From an uncultured Micromonospora sp. (GTDB lineage Bacteria > Actinomycetota > Actinomycetes > Mycobacteriales > Micromonosporaceae): a stretch of DNA of 24,963 bases. Below the pieces are notes generated by a model. That model did not search any database. It was given only the letters and a program-made list of their open reading frames with translations, and had not been told where the DNA came from. Shown here piece by piece: positions 8,146 through 16,333 of this stretch (positions are counted from its first letter, which is position 1; every line of letters begins with the position of its first letter). The DNA is taken from NCBI GenBank assembly GCA_937951935.1, contig CALGAM010000100.1:1-24963 (forward strand). The letters are read 5' to 3'. The position numbers were made by a program, and so were the translations under genes.

Positions 8146-9318
8146 ATGAGCAGTGGGACGGTGTTCGACGCGTACCGGCTGTCCGAGGAGCACGAGACGA
8201 TCCGAGCGGCCGTCCGGGAGGTCTGCGACGCCCGGGTCGCTCCGAACGCCGCCGAGACGGACGAGACCGGAGAGTTCCCGAAGCAGTCGTACGAGGCGCT
8301 GCGGGAGGCCGACTTCCACGCCCCGCACATCCCGGAGGAGTACGGCGGGGTAGGCGCCGACGCGCTCGCCACCGCGATCGTGATCGAGGAGGTCGCCCGG
8401 GCCTGTGCCGCCTCCAGTCTCATCCCGGCGGTGAACAAGCTCGGCACCATGCCGCTGCTGCTCGCCGGCTCCGAGGAGCTGAAGCGGCGCTACCTGCCCC
8501 CGGTGGCCCGCGGCGAGGCGATGTTCTCGTACTGCCTGTCCGAGCCGGAGGCGGGCAGCGACGCCGCCTCGATCAAGACCCGGGCCCGGCGCGACGGCGA
8601 CCACTACGTGCTCAACGGCGTCAAGCGGTGGATCACCAACGCGGGCGTCTCCGAGTACTACACCGTCTTCGCGGTGACCGACCCGCAGGCGCGGAGCCGG
8701 GGGATCTCCGCCTTCGTGGTGGAGAAGTCCGACCCGGGGGTCAGCTTCGGGGCGCCGGAGAAGAAGCTCGGGATCAAGGGTTCGCCCACCCGTGAGGTCT
8801 ACCTCGACGACGTCCGCATCCCGGCGAGCCGGATGATCGGCGCCCCCGGCACCGGCTTCGCCACCGCGATGCGGACCCTGGACCACACCCGGGTCACCAT
8901 CGCCGCCCAGGCCGTCGGGATCGCCCAGGGCGCGCTCGACTACGCCCTCGGGTACGTCAGGGAGCGCAGACAGTTCGGCCGTCCGATCGCCGACTTCCAG
9001 GGCGTCCAGTTCATGCTCGCCGAGATGGGGATGAAGCTTGAGGCGGCCCGCCAGTTGACGTACGCGGCGGCCGCGCGCTCGGAGCGGGGCGACGCCGACC
9101 TGACCTACTTCGGCGCGGCGGCGAAGTGCTTCGCCTCCGACGTCGCCATGCAGATCACCACCGACGCGGTCCAGCTCCTCGGCGGGTACGGCTACACCCG
9201 CGACTATCCGGTGGAGCGGATGATGCGGGACGCCAAGATCACCCAGATCTACGAGGGCACCAACCAGGTGCAGCGGATCGTCATGGCCCGCCAGTTGCTG
9301 AAGGAGGCCGCGGGCTGA
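8146..9318 (+). CDS. Acyl-CoA dehydrogenase
   Basis: FAD-dependent enzyme introducing a trans-2,3 double bond into acyl-CoA, passing electrons to ETF. 390 residues, the usual size. The ATG at 8146 is chosen for the GGAAAGG eight bases upstream and because homology begins at once with an N-terminal helical domain (LSEEHETIRAAVREV). Hallmarks: YCLSEPEAGSDAASIKTRA, the FAD/substrate signature; WITNAG; the helix segment ERRQFGRPIADFQGVQF; QLLGGYGYTRDYPVERMMRDAK; and IYEGTNQVQRIVMAR, where Glu370 sits at the catalytic-base position of short- and medium-chain enzymes. Close to butyryl/short-branched-chain types, but chain-length preference is not decidable. Single-gene unit, convergent with the hydrolase at 9420. 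Confidence 0.94.
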   Translation: MSSGTVFDAYRLSEEHETIRAAVREVCDARVAPNAAETDETGEFPKQSYEALREADFHAPHIPEEYGGVGADALATAIVIEEVARACAASSLIPAVNKLGTMPLLLAGSEELKRRYLPPVARGEAMFSYCLSEPEAGSDAASIKTRARRDGDHYVLNGVKRWITNAGVSEYYTVFAVTDPQARSRGISAFVVEKSDPGVSFGAPEKKLGIKGSPTREVYLDDVRIPASRMIGAPGTGFATAMRTLDHTRVTIAAQAVGIAQGALDYALGYVRERRQFGRPIADFQGVQFMLAEMGMKLEAARQLTYAAAARSERGDADLTYFGAAAKCFASDVAMQITTDAVQLLGGYGYTRDYPVERMMRDAKITQIYEGTNQVQRIVMARQLLKEAAG

Positions 9319-9373
9319 CCCGCGTGGCGGGCGCCGTGCCGGGTCCTCACGAGCCCTGCCGCGCGTGACCTTC

Positions 9374-9400
9374 GCGGCGGGTGCCGGGCCCGGCCACCGC
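9374..9400. terminator. Possible GC-rich hairpin between convergent genes
   Basis: In the 101 bases between the convergent acyl-CoA dehydrogenase and hydrolase genes, GCGG (9374-9377) and CCGC (9397-9400) flank the 10-bp perfect palindrome CCGGGCCCGG (9384-9393). It may be a bidirectional terminator. Pairing between inner and outer parts is imperfect, so this is weak. Confidence 0.3.
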
Positions 9401-9419
9401 GGCGCGGGGTGCGCGACGC

Positions 9420-10244
9420 TCAGGTGTCGGCCGGCAGGCCGGCCAGCCAGGACTCGACGATCCGCAGGAACCGCTCCGGCCACTCCTGGTGCGGCCAGTG
9501 GCCGGAGTCCGGGATCCTGATCACCCGGCTGGCCGGGTGCCGGGCCAGCCGCTCCTCGACCGACGCCCGGTCGGGATCGCGGTGGAACGCCAGGACCGGC
9601 TGCCTCCGGCGGAGCAGCCAGGCGTCGCTGCCCGGCCGGAACCGCAGGCCGTCCGGTGCGCAGAAGTGCGCCCGCAGGGTGCGGGCGCGGACGACCGCCG
9701 GCACCGAGTACACCTCCCGGCGGTGCCACTCCCGCAGGTGGGGTGGGGTGTGCGGCCCCTCGAGCCGGGCGAGCGCGGCCTGTGCCAGCCCAACCCCGTG
9801 CTCCGTCTCCAGTTCGGCGAGCCACCCGGCCCGGTCGGGCAGCGCCGCGGGGTCACCGGCGTAGTCCGGGTCGATGAGCACCAGGGCGGCCACCAGATCG
9901 GGGCGGGACACGGCCAGCAGGGTGCCGACGCTGGCACCGAACGAGTGCCCGAACAGGACGACCCGCCGCACGGCCAGGTGGTCGAGGAGCCGGGCCAGGT
10001 CGTCGGCGAACTCTCCCGGCGTGTACGCGGAGTCCGGCGCGCCCGAGCGTCCGTGACCGCGGAGGTCCGGGGCGATCGTACGGCTGCGGCGGCGCAGCGC
10101 CGGCAGTTGGTGGATCCAGGAGTCGGAGCTGCCCAGCCAGCCGTGTACCAGCAGGGTGGGCCGCCCCAGCAGGCCGTCGCCGTGCCCGGTGCTCGCGTCG
10201 TCGGTGAAGAACAGCCGGAACTCCGGCAGGTCGAGGTGGGGCAT
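9420..10244 (-). CDS. Alpha/beta-fold hydrolase
   Basis: Soluble serine hydrolase of the epoxide-hydrolase/haloalkane-dehalogenase/esterase superfamily; the substrate is unknown. 274 residues from ATG 10244, which has GGGAG six bases upstream. Hallmarks: the oxyanion motif LVHGW (32-36), APDLRGHGRSG (58-68), nucleophile elbow GHSFGAS with Ser101, and a C-terminal SGHWPHQEWPERF carrying the catalytic His; the Asp of HRDPDRAS about 35 residues earlier fits the acid position. A Ser nucleophile argues for an esterase, lactonase or perhydrolase-like enzyme rather than a dehalogenase, which uses Asp. It is divergent from the DHA2 exporter at 10454, and the 209-base gap has tandem repeats, so the two may be co-regulated. 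Confidence 0.88.
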   Translation of the reverse strand: MPHLDLPEFRLFFTDDASTGHGDGLLGRPTLLVHGWLGSSDSWIHQLPALRRRSRTIAPDLRGHGRSGAPDSAYTPGEFADDLARLLDHLAVRRVVLFGHSFGASVGTLLAVSRPDLVAALVLIDPDYAGDPAALPDRAGWLAELETEHGVGLAQAALARLEGPHTPPHLREWHRREVYSVPAVVRARTLRAHFCAPDGLRFRPGSDAWLLRRRQPVLAFHRDPDRASVEERLARHPASRVIRIPDSGHWPHQEWPERFLRIVESWLAGLPADT

Positions 10245-10364
10245 CGGACTCCCGAACAGGTAAGGCGTCGATCGTGCGGGGACGTCGCGCGAGCCTACGG
10301 CAGACGTACCGGAACGCCGGCGGGGATTCCCGGAAGTCGCCATCCCGAGAATCCGGTTGCGGCA

Positions 10365-10406
10365 CAATCATCTTGGCAGAGATGGTTGACCCAAAGATGG
10401 TTTGCC
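10365..10406. promoter_or_regulatory. Inverted repeat plus tandem 15-bp direct repeat before the DHA2 exporter
   Basis: CAGAGATGGTTGACC (10377-10391) is immediately followed by CAAAGATGGTTTGCC (10392-10406), 12 of 15 identical. Directly upstream, AATCATCTT (10366-10374) is an inverted copy of the AGATGGTT half-site. TTGACC (10386-10391) with CATGCT 17 bases on is a weak promoter candidate that the repeats would cover. The arrangement resembles a MarR- or TetR-family operator controlling the exporter and possibly the divergent hydrolase. The marR upstream region (20139-20174) has AGAAGAT repeats at the same 15-base spacing. Confidence 0.5.
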
Positions 10407-10453
10407 GACATGCTATCGATGCCGTCGAATCCTCGAGGAGGGGCGATGCCGTC

Positions 10454-11914
10454 ATGAGTGCCGCCGTGGACACCGAAGTCGTGCTCGACCGGGCACGGAA
10501 GCTCGCGCTGCTGGTGCTGTGCGCGCAGCTCTTCCTGGACTCGATGGACGTGTCGCTGATGGGGGTCGCGCTGCCGCAGATCCAGGAGCAACTCGGCCTG
10601 CCGGAGAGCGTGCTGCAGTGGCTGATCTCGGGTTACGCGGTCGCGTACGGCGGCTTCCTCCTGCTGGGTGGCCGGGCGGCGGATCTCTTCGGCCGACGGC
10701 GTGTGTTCGTGACGGGAACCGCCGTCTTCGCCGTCGCCAGCCTCGTCGGCGGCGTGCTCTCCGACGGGACGCTGCTGGTCGTCTCCCGGGTCGTCAAGGG
10801 CGTCGCCGCGGCGTTCATCGCCCCGGCGGCGCTGTCCATCATCACCACCACGTTCCCCGAGGGGCCCGCCCGGAACAAGGCGATGGCCGTCTTCTCCATG
10901 ACCGGTGCCAGCGGCTACAGCGCCGGGCTCGTCTTCTCCGGGGTCCTGACCGAGGCGAGTTGGCGGCTCACCTTCTTCGTACCGGTACCGGTGGCCCTGC
11001 TGGTCCTGCTGCTCAGCCCGAGGGTGATCCCGGCCGACCCGCCTCGTGGGCAACAGCGGACCGGCTTCGACGCGCCCGGGGCGGTCACGGTCACCGGCGG
11101 ACTGCTGCTGTTCGTCTACGCGCTCACCCAGGCACCGGAGGTCGGCTGGACCAGCGTCGGAACCCTGGTCTCGCTGGCCGCGTCGGTCCTGCTGCTGGTC
11201 GCGTTCGTCCTGATCGAGCTGTGGCGGACCAACCCGCTGGTGCCGCTGTCGATCTTCCGGTTGCGTGTCCTGAGCTCGGCGAACCTGATCGGTCTCGTGT
11301 GGGCCTGCGCGACCATCGGCTGGCAGTTCGTGGCCGTCCTCTACCTCCAGCAGGTCCTGGGGTACGGCGCACTCGCGGCCGGCCTGAGCATCCTGCCGAT
11401 GGGTCTGTCCATCCTGATCGTGGTCAACTTCGCCCCGTGGCTGATCGCCCGGATCGGACTGCACCGGCTGGCCGTGCTCGGCATGCTCGTGCAGGGCACC
11501 GGCATCCTGCTGTTCATGCGGGTCGGCACCGACAGCAGCTACCTGTCGCTGCTCCTGCCGGCGCTGATCGTGCACGGCATCGGCAACGGCCTGTCCTTCC
11601 CGGCGTTCAACATCGCCGGCGTCAGCGGGGTGAACAACGAACGACAGGGCCTCGCCTCGGCGCTGATCACGGCATCGGTCCAACTCGGTGGCGGACTCGG
11701 CGTCGCGGTGATGGCGGCGGTGCTGACCGGTGGTGGCGGCGACGGTGGCGCGGTGCCGCTCGCCGGTTACCACCACGCCTTCCTCGCCGCCGGGATCTTC
11801 TCCATCGTGGGCGCGCTCATCGCCCTGGTGGGGTTGCGCGCCCGGGCGGCGGCGCCGGCCGGGTCGGAGGCCGGGCAGGTCGGGCCGGAACAGTCCGGGG
11901 TACGGGTCGGGTAG
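10454..11914 (+). CDS. MFS drug exporter, DHA2 (EmrB/QacA) family
   Basis: Proton-driven efflux permease of the inner membrane, 486 residues with about 14 predicted helices. Start ATG 10454 follows GAGGAGGGG by roughly ten bases; an ATG eight bases earlier is out of frame. Seen: the first-helix motif LDSMDVSLMGVALPQI, the DHA motif A GGRAADLFGRRR between helices 2 and 3, a membrane-embedded GASGYSAGLVFSGVLTEASWR corresponding to the antiporter motif C region, and the hydrophilic PADPPRGQQR loop before the helices that distinguish 14-helix DHA2 members. Such proteins export antibiotics, dyes or the cell's own metabolites; given the biosynthetic genes 8 to 14 kb away, self-export is possible but unproven. 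The upstream tandem repeats suggest control by a ligand-sensing repressor. The ABC operon begins 65 bases downstream. Confidence 0.93.
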   Translation: MSAAVDTEVVLDRARKLALLVLCAQLFLDSMDVSLMGVALPQIQEQLGLPESVLQWLISGYAVAYGGFLLLGGRAADLFGRRRVFVTGTAVFAVASLVGGVLSDGTLLVVSRVVKGVAAAFIAPAALSIITTTFPEGPARNKAMAVFSMTGASGYSAGLVFSGVLTEASWRLTFFVPVPVALLVLLLSPRVIPADPPRGQQRTGFDAPGAVTVTGGLLLFVYALTQAPEVGWTSVGTLVSLAASVLLLVAFVLIELWRTNPLVPLSIFRLRVLSSANLIGLVWACATIGWQFVAVLYLQQVLGYGALAAGLSILPMGLSILIVVNFAPWLIARIGLHRLAVLGMLVQGTGILLFMRVGTDSSYLSLLLPALIVHGIGNGLSFPAFNIAGVSGVNNERQGLASALITASVQLGGGLGVAVMAAVLTGGGGDGGAVPLAGYHHAFLAAGIFSIVGALIALVGLRARAAAPAGSEAGQVGPEQSGVRVG

Positions 11915-11920
11915 GTGGCG

Positions 11921-11947
11921 CTTTCACCTGATGGAAGCGGACGGTTG
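11921..11947 (+). promoter_or_regulatory. ABC-operon box A (TTTCA-N5-TGGAA, CGGACGGT)
   Basis: TTTCA at 11922-11926 and TGGAA at 11932-11936 form an imperfect dyad, followed by CGGACGGT at 11938-11945. It lies between the exporter stop and the ATPase start, 58 bases upstream of the latter. The same 27-base arrangement recurs at 13663-13689 with 21 of 27 identities, before the binding-protein gene. TGGAA/TTTCA half-sites resemble operators of several IclR-family regulators, so the adjacent IclR gene is the first candidate; this is inference. Confidence 0.5.
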
Positions 11948-11979
11948 TCCGGCCCCGTACCGGCGTCGAGGATGTGCCG

Positions 11980-13701
11980 GTGAATCCAGGCGAGAACGGC
12001 TCGAAACCGGCGGGGCGGGCCCGTGGCGGGACCCTGGCGCCCGCACCCGCCCCCGCGGCCGAGCCCACGGTGCTGCTCGACGTCGCCGGGCTGGACGTCC
12101 GCTTCGGCCGTGGGCGGCGGCTCGTCCACGCGGTACGCGGCATCTCCCTGCAGATCCGGCGGGGAGAGTGCGTCGCCATCGTCGGGGAGTCCGGCTCGGG
12201 CAAGAGCGTGACGGCGCGGACCCTGGTCGGCCTGGCCGGAGCCGGCGCCCGGGTCAGCGCCGAGCGGCTCGCCCTGGCCGGCACGGACCTGCGGTCGCTG
12301 TCTGAGCGGCGCTGGCGGCGGATCCGTGGGCGCCGGATCGGGTTCGTCTTCCAGGACGCCCTGGTCTCCCTCGACCCGCTGCGCACGGTCGGTGCCGAGG
12401 TGGCCGAACCGCTGCGGGTGCACCGTCTCCTGCCGGCCCGCCGGGTGCCGGAGCGGGTGGCCGAACTGCTGGCCGAGGTGGGCATCCCGGATCCGGCCCG
12501 CCGGGCCCGGCAGTACCCGCACCAGCTCTCCGGTGGCCTGCGCCAGCGCGCCCTGATCGCCTCGGCCGTCGCCGCCGACCCCGAGCTGCTCGTCGCCGAC
12601 GAGCCGACCACCGCGCTCGACGTCACCGTGCAGGCGCAGATCCTCGACCTGTTGCAGGCGATGCAGCGTCGGGGTACCGCCCTGCTGCTCATCAGCCACG
12701 ACCTCGCCGTCGTCGCCCGTCTCGCCGACCGGGTCGCGGTGATGAAGGACGGGCGCATCGTGGAGAGCGGTCCGACGGCCGACATCCTCGCCGCGCCGCG
12801 TCACCCCTTCACCCGGGAGCTCATCGCCGCGGTGCCCGGCCGGAAGCCGCCACCGCCCCGCCCGGCCGCCGTCGGACCCGCGATCATCGAGGCGCGGGGC
12901 CTGCACAAGCGGTATCCGACACCCGGCGGCGGCGAGATCCTCGCCGTGCGGGACGTCTCCCTCACACTCCGGGCCGGCGAGACCCTGGCCGTGGTCGGGG
13001 AGTCCGGCTCGGGCAAGAGCACCCTCGGTCGGTTGCTGCTCGGCCTGCTCACCCCGGACGCGGGGACCGTACACCTGGACGGCGAGGCGTGGAGCGGCGT
13101 GCCCGAACGGCTGCGGCGCCCCCGACGCCGCCACATCGGCGTCATCCAGCAGGATCCGCTCAGCTCGTTCGACCCGCGGCTCACCGTGGAACAGGTCGTC
13201 GGCGAGGCGCTGCGCGCGATCGGGGTGCCGGCCGCGCGCCGCCGTGACCGGGTGGTCGAGCTGCTGGAACAGGTCGGGCTCGGCGCCGGCGTGCTGCGGC
13301 GCAGCCCGGCGAGGCTCTCCGGCGGCCAGCGACAGCGGGTGGCGATCGCCCGTGCTCTGGCCACCGGCCCCCGGGTGCTGGTCTGCGACGAGCCGGTCTC
13401 GGCCCTCGACGTGTCGGTTCAGGCGCAGGTCCTGGAACTGCTCACCCGGCTGCGGGACGAGCTGGGCCTGGCCATGCTGTTCATCTCGCACGACCTGGCC
13501 GTGGTGCGCCAGATCGCCGACCGTGTCCTGGTGATGAAGGACGGTCGGGTGGTGGAGGCCGGTCCCGCCGACGAGGTCTTCACCCAGCCCTCGGCCGCGT
13601 ACACCCGGGAGCTCCTCGCGGCGATCCCGCGCTGGGAGACGCCCGACTCCCGGCCGGTCGAACTTTCAGCCAATGAAATCGGACGGTCGACATCACGGTG
13701 A
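11980..13701 (+). CDS. ABC importer, fused double ATPase subunit (DppD-DppF type)
   Basis: Cytosolic ATPase powering an oligopeptide/dipeptide/nickel-type importer; both nucleotide-binding domains are in one 573-residue chain. The GTG at 11980 is preferred because GAGG lies eight bases upstream; GTG 11974 is in frame but only two bases from it. Domain 1: Walker A GESGSGKS at 69-76, signature LSGGLRQR, Walker B LLVADEPTTALD, H-loop ISHD. Domain 2 repeats the set: GESGSGKS, LSGGQRQR, LVCDEPVSALD, ISHD. Q-loops FQDALVSLDP and QQDPLSSFDP are typical of Opp/Dpp ATPases, as are the RHPFTRELIAAVPG and SAAYTRELLAAIP tails after each domain. All catalytic motifs are intact. First gene of a four-gene operon; its 3' end contains regulatory box B. 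Confidence 0.95.
   Translation: MNPGENGSKPAGRARGGTLAPAPAPAAEPTVLLDVAGLDVRFGRGRRLVHAVRGISLQIRRGECVAIVGESGSGKSVTARTLVGLAGAGARVSAERLALAGTDLRSLSERRWRRIRGRRIGFVFQDALVSLDPLRTVGAEVAEPLRVHRLLPARRVPERVAELLAEVGIPDPARRARQYPHQLSGGLRQRALIASAVAADPELLVADEPTTALDVTVQAQILDLLQAMQRRGTALLLISHDLAVVARLADRVAVMKDGRIVESGPTADILAAPRHPFTRELIAAVPGRKPPPPRPAAVGPAIIEARGLHKRYPTPGGGEILAVRDVSLTLRAGETLAVVGESGSGKSTLGRLLLGLLTPDAGTVHLDGEAWSGVPERLRRPRRRHIGVIQQDPLSSFDPRLTVEQVVGEALRAIGVPAARRRDRVVELLEQVGLGAGVLRRSPARLSGGQRQRVAIARALATGPRVLVCDEPVSALDVSVQAQVLELLTRLRDELGLAMLFISHDLAVVRQIADRVLVMKDGRVVEAGPADEVFTQPSAAYTRELLAAIPRWETPDSRPVELSANEIGRSTSR
13663..13689 (+). promoter_or_regulatory. ABC-operon box B (TTTCA-N5-TGAAA, CGGACGGT), inside the ATPase gene 3' end
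   Basis: A perfect 5-bp dyad, TTTCA at 13664-13668 and TGAAA at 13674-13678, is followed by CGGACGGT at 13680-13687. It lies within the last codons of the ATPase gene, 62 bases before the binding-protein start. It matches box A at 11921-11947 in sequence, spacing and orientation, implying that the binding-protein gene has its own promoter under the same control. Confidence 0.5.
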
Positions 13702-13751
13702 CACCGGAACATCCTGGGCCGGCCGAATCCTGACCTCTCAGCGGAGCAAGC

Positions 13752-15386
13752 ATGTCCCTGCCCACACTCGTCCGCCGCGGACTTCTGGCGTCCGTGCTCC
13801 TTGCCGCGTCCGCGTGCTCGGGACCGTCCACCTCGGCCGGCGACGCCGCGACGAGGAACGGCGGATCGCTCGTGTTCGCGATCACCCAGGCCACCTCGTG
13901 CATGGACCCGCACGCCAGTCCGAACAGCACCAGCACCGCGACGATCCAGCGGGCCGTCCTCGACTCGCTGGTGGCGCAGGCCGCGGACGGCAGCATCCAC
14001 CCGTGGCTGGCCGAGTCCTGGGAGATCACCGACGGCGGCCGGACCTACGTCTTCAAACTGCGCTCGGGAGTCACCTTCACCGACGGCACGCCCTTCGACG
14101 CCGACGCCGTGGTGGCGAACTTCGCGCACATCGTCCGACCGGAGACCAAGTCGCAGTACGCGGCCAGCCTGTTCGGGCCCAACTACGTCGGCACCGAGGC
14201 GCTGGACCCGCGTACGGTCAAGGTGTCCTTCGCCGAGCCCTTCGCACCGTTCCTCCAGGCGGCCAGCACCGTCTTTCTCGGCATCCAGTCGCCCAAGGCG
14301 CTCGCCGAGTTCGGCGACCGGCTCTGCGCCGGGGGACAGTACACGGTGGGCACCGGGCCGTTCCGCGCCGAGCGGCACGTCAAGAACCAGAGCGTCGAGC
14401 TGGTGCGCAACCCGGCGTACTCCTGGGGACCGCAGATCGACGGACGGCAGGGACCCGCGTCGCTGGAACGGCTGACGTTCCGGTTCCTGCCCGAGGAGAC
14501 CGTCCGGGTCGGCGCGCTGACCAGCGGACAGGCCCAGATCGCCATGCTCCCGGTCAACGCGGTCGCCAGGATCAAGCAGGACGAGAGGTTCCGGTACTAC
14601 CAGCGGCCCCACCCGGGAGAGCCGGACAGCCTGCTGCTGAACACCAGCCGGCCGCCGTTCGACGACGAGCGGGTGCGCCGGGCCTTCGTCCGGGCGGTCA
14701 ACCTGGACGTGATCATCGAGCAGGTCTACTCGGGGGTCTACCAGCGGGCCTGGGGGCCGCTGAGCCCGGCGACCACCGGTTACGACGCCTCGGTCGAGCG
14801 GAGCTGGAACTACGACCCGGCGGAGGCCAACCGGCTGCTCGACGCCGCCGGCTACACCGCCCGGGACGCGGAGGGCTACCGGGTCCGCGACGGTCGGCGG
14901 CTGAGTGTCGAGTGGCCGTACCTCGACCAGAGCGCGCTGGCCAACAGCGTCGGCGAGGCGATCCAGGCGGATGTCCGCAAGGTGGGCATCGAGCTGGTCC
15001 GGCGGTCGATCGACACCGGCACCTACTGGGATCTGCTGCACAACGGGAAGTACGACATCTGGCAGATCGGCTACGTCCGCGCCGAGCCCGACGTCCTGAG
15101 TGGCTTCTTCCTCTCCACCAGCCTGCCCGCCAACGGGGGACAGAACGCCTCCCGGGTCTCCGCACCGGAGGTGGACGGCTGGCTGCGTGAGGGGTCCCGC
15201 AGCACCGATCCGGCGGTCCGCAACGCGGCGTACCAGAAGGTGCAGCGGTGGGTGGTGGACAAGGCGGTGGCCCTGCCGCTCGCCGTGACCAGCACCACCC
15301 TGGGGGCCGCGCGGGAGGTCGACGGCCTGGCCTTCGACGCGGACGGCCGGCCGGTCCTCACCGGCGTGTCGCTCGGTGGACGCTGA
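13752..15386 (+). CDS. ABC importer substrate-binding lipoprotein, family 5 (peptide/nickel/opine type)
   Basis: Extracytoplasmic binding protein that delivers ligand to the permeases; 544 residues, typical length. ATG 13752 has GGAG six bases upstream. The N-terminus MSLPTLVRRGLLASVLLAASAC is a lipoprotein signal peptide with lipobox ASA-Cys22; the pair of arginines before the hydrophobic stretch leaves Tat export possible. The family-5 signature follows: SLVAQAADGSIHPWLAESWEITDGGRTYVFKLRSGVTFTDG, then the FDADAVVANF segment. Family members bind peptides, opines, sugars or nickel complexes, and the ligand cannot be read from sequence. The stop TGA shares its last base with the ATG of the next gene (TGATG), so binding protein and permease are translationally coupled. 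Confidence 0.94.
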   Translation: MSLPTLVRRGLLASVLLAASACSGPSTSAGDAATRNGGSLVFAITQATSCMDPHASPNSTSTATIQRAVLDSLVAQAADGSIHPWLAESWEITDGGRTYVFKLRSGVTFTDGTPFDADAVVANFAHIVRPETKSQYAASLFGPNYVGTEALDPRTVKVSFAEPFAPFLQAASTVFLGIQSPKALAEFGDRLCAGGQYTVGTGPFRAERHVKNQSVELVRNPAYSWGPQIDGRQGPASLERLTFRFLPEETVRVGALTSGQAQIAMLPVNAVARIKQDERFRYYQRPHPGEPDSLLLNTSRPPFDDERVRRAFVRAVNLDVIIEQVYSGVYQRAWGPLSPATTGYDASVERSWNYDPAEANRLLDAAGYTARDAEGYRVRDGRRLSVEWPYLDQSALANSVGEAIQADVRKVGIELVRRSIDTGTYWDLLHNGKYDIWQIGYVRAEPDVLSGFFLSTSLPANGGQNASRVSAPEVDGWLREGSRSTDPAVRNAAYQKVQRWVVDKAVALPLAVTSTTLGAAREVDGLAFDADGRPVLTGVSLGGR

Positions 15387-16309
15387 TGCGGTGGCTGGCG
15401 GGTCGGGTGCTGGCGGCGGTGGCGGTGCTGTGGGGCGCCGCCACCCTCACCTTCCTGACCCTGCACCTGGTGCCGGGCGACCCCGCCACCGTCCTGCTCG
15501 GCGGCGCCGCCGCGACCTCGTCCGGACTGCGTGAGCAGGTGATCGCCGAGTACGGCTTCGACGACCCGATACCGGTCCAGTACCTGCGCTACCTGGGCCG
15601 GCTGCTCGTCGGTGACCTGGGCGAGTCGTACCAGCAGCAGTTGCCGGTGACCACGGTGATCGGCGAGCAGCTCGGGCCGACCCTGCAGCTCACCGCCACC
15701 GCGACCGTGGTGGCGCTGGCGGTGGCGGTCCTCACCGCCACCGCGACCGCCGGCCGCCGGCTGCCGGGGCTGCGCGGCCTCACCTCCGGCCTGGAACTGT
15801 TCGCGCTCTCGCTGCCGGCGTTCTGGCTCGGTACGGTGCTGCTCGCGGTGTTCTCGTTCCGGCTCGGCCTGTTCCCGGTGGCCGGCGACGTCGGCCCGAC
15901 GTCCCTGGTGCTGCCCACGCTGACGCTGGCGCTGCCGATCGCGGGCATCCTGGCCCAGACGATGCGGGACGGGATGGACGCCGCGCTCCAGCAGCCGTTC
16001 GCGGTCACCGCGCGGGCGCGCGGCCTCAGCGACCTGGCGGTACGGGCACGACACGCGCTCCGCCACGCGATGCTGGCCACCATCACGCTCTCCGGATGGT
16101 TCGTCGGCCACCTCATCGGCGGCGCGGTGCTGGTGGAGAGCGTCTTCGCCCGGCCGGGCATCGGCCGGGTGACGCTGGACGCGATCAACGGCAAGGACAT
16201 CCCGGTGGTGACCGGGGTGGTCATGCTCTCCGCCCTGGCGTTCGTGGTGATCAGCGGGGTGTCGGACGTGCTCTACCGGATCGTCGACCCGCGCCTGCGT
16301 ACCGACTGA
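15386..16309 (+). CDS. ABC importer permease 1 (DppB type)
   Basis: Inner-membrane channel subunit, 307 residues, about six helices. The ATG at 15386 overlaps the binding-protein stop by one base and has GGTGGA upstream. The N-terminal helix and LHLVPGDPATVLLGG, followed by LRYLGRLLVGDLGESY, are the known DppB/OppB signature. The cytoplasmic EAA loop that docks on the ATPase reads TARARGLSDLAVRARHALRH. ESVFARPGIGRVTLDAINGKDIPVV is the conserved C-terminal part. Forms a heterodimer with the next gene product and works with the fused ATPase and lipoprotein of the same operon. Confidence 0.95.
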   Translation: MRWLAGRVLAAVAVLWGAATLTFLTLHLVPGDPATVLLGGAAATSSGLREQVIAEYGFDDPIPVQYLRYLGRLLVGDLGESYQQQLPVTTVIGEQLGPTLQLTATATVVALAVAVLTATATAGRRLPGLRGLTSGLELFALSLPAFWLGTVLLAVFSFRLGLFPVAGDVGPTSLVLPTLTLALPIAGILAQTMRDGMDAALQQPFAVTARARGLSDLAVRARHALRHAMLATITLSGWFVGHLIGGAVLVESVFARPGIGRVTLDAINGKDIPVVTGVVMLSALAFVVISGVSDVLYRIVDPRLRTD

Positions 16310-16333
16310 GCCCGTGTCTCGGAGGGATCGCAC

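Noticed and set aside
10377..10406. Tandem 15-bp repeats as a CRISPR or iteron remnant
   Set aside because: Only two contiguous copies without spacers, located in a promoter gap; operator function is simpler.
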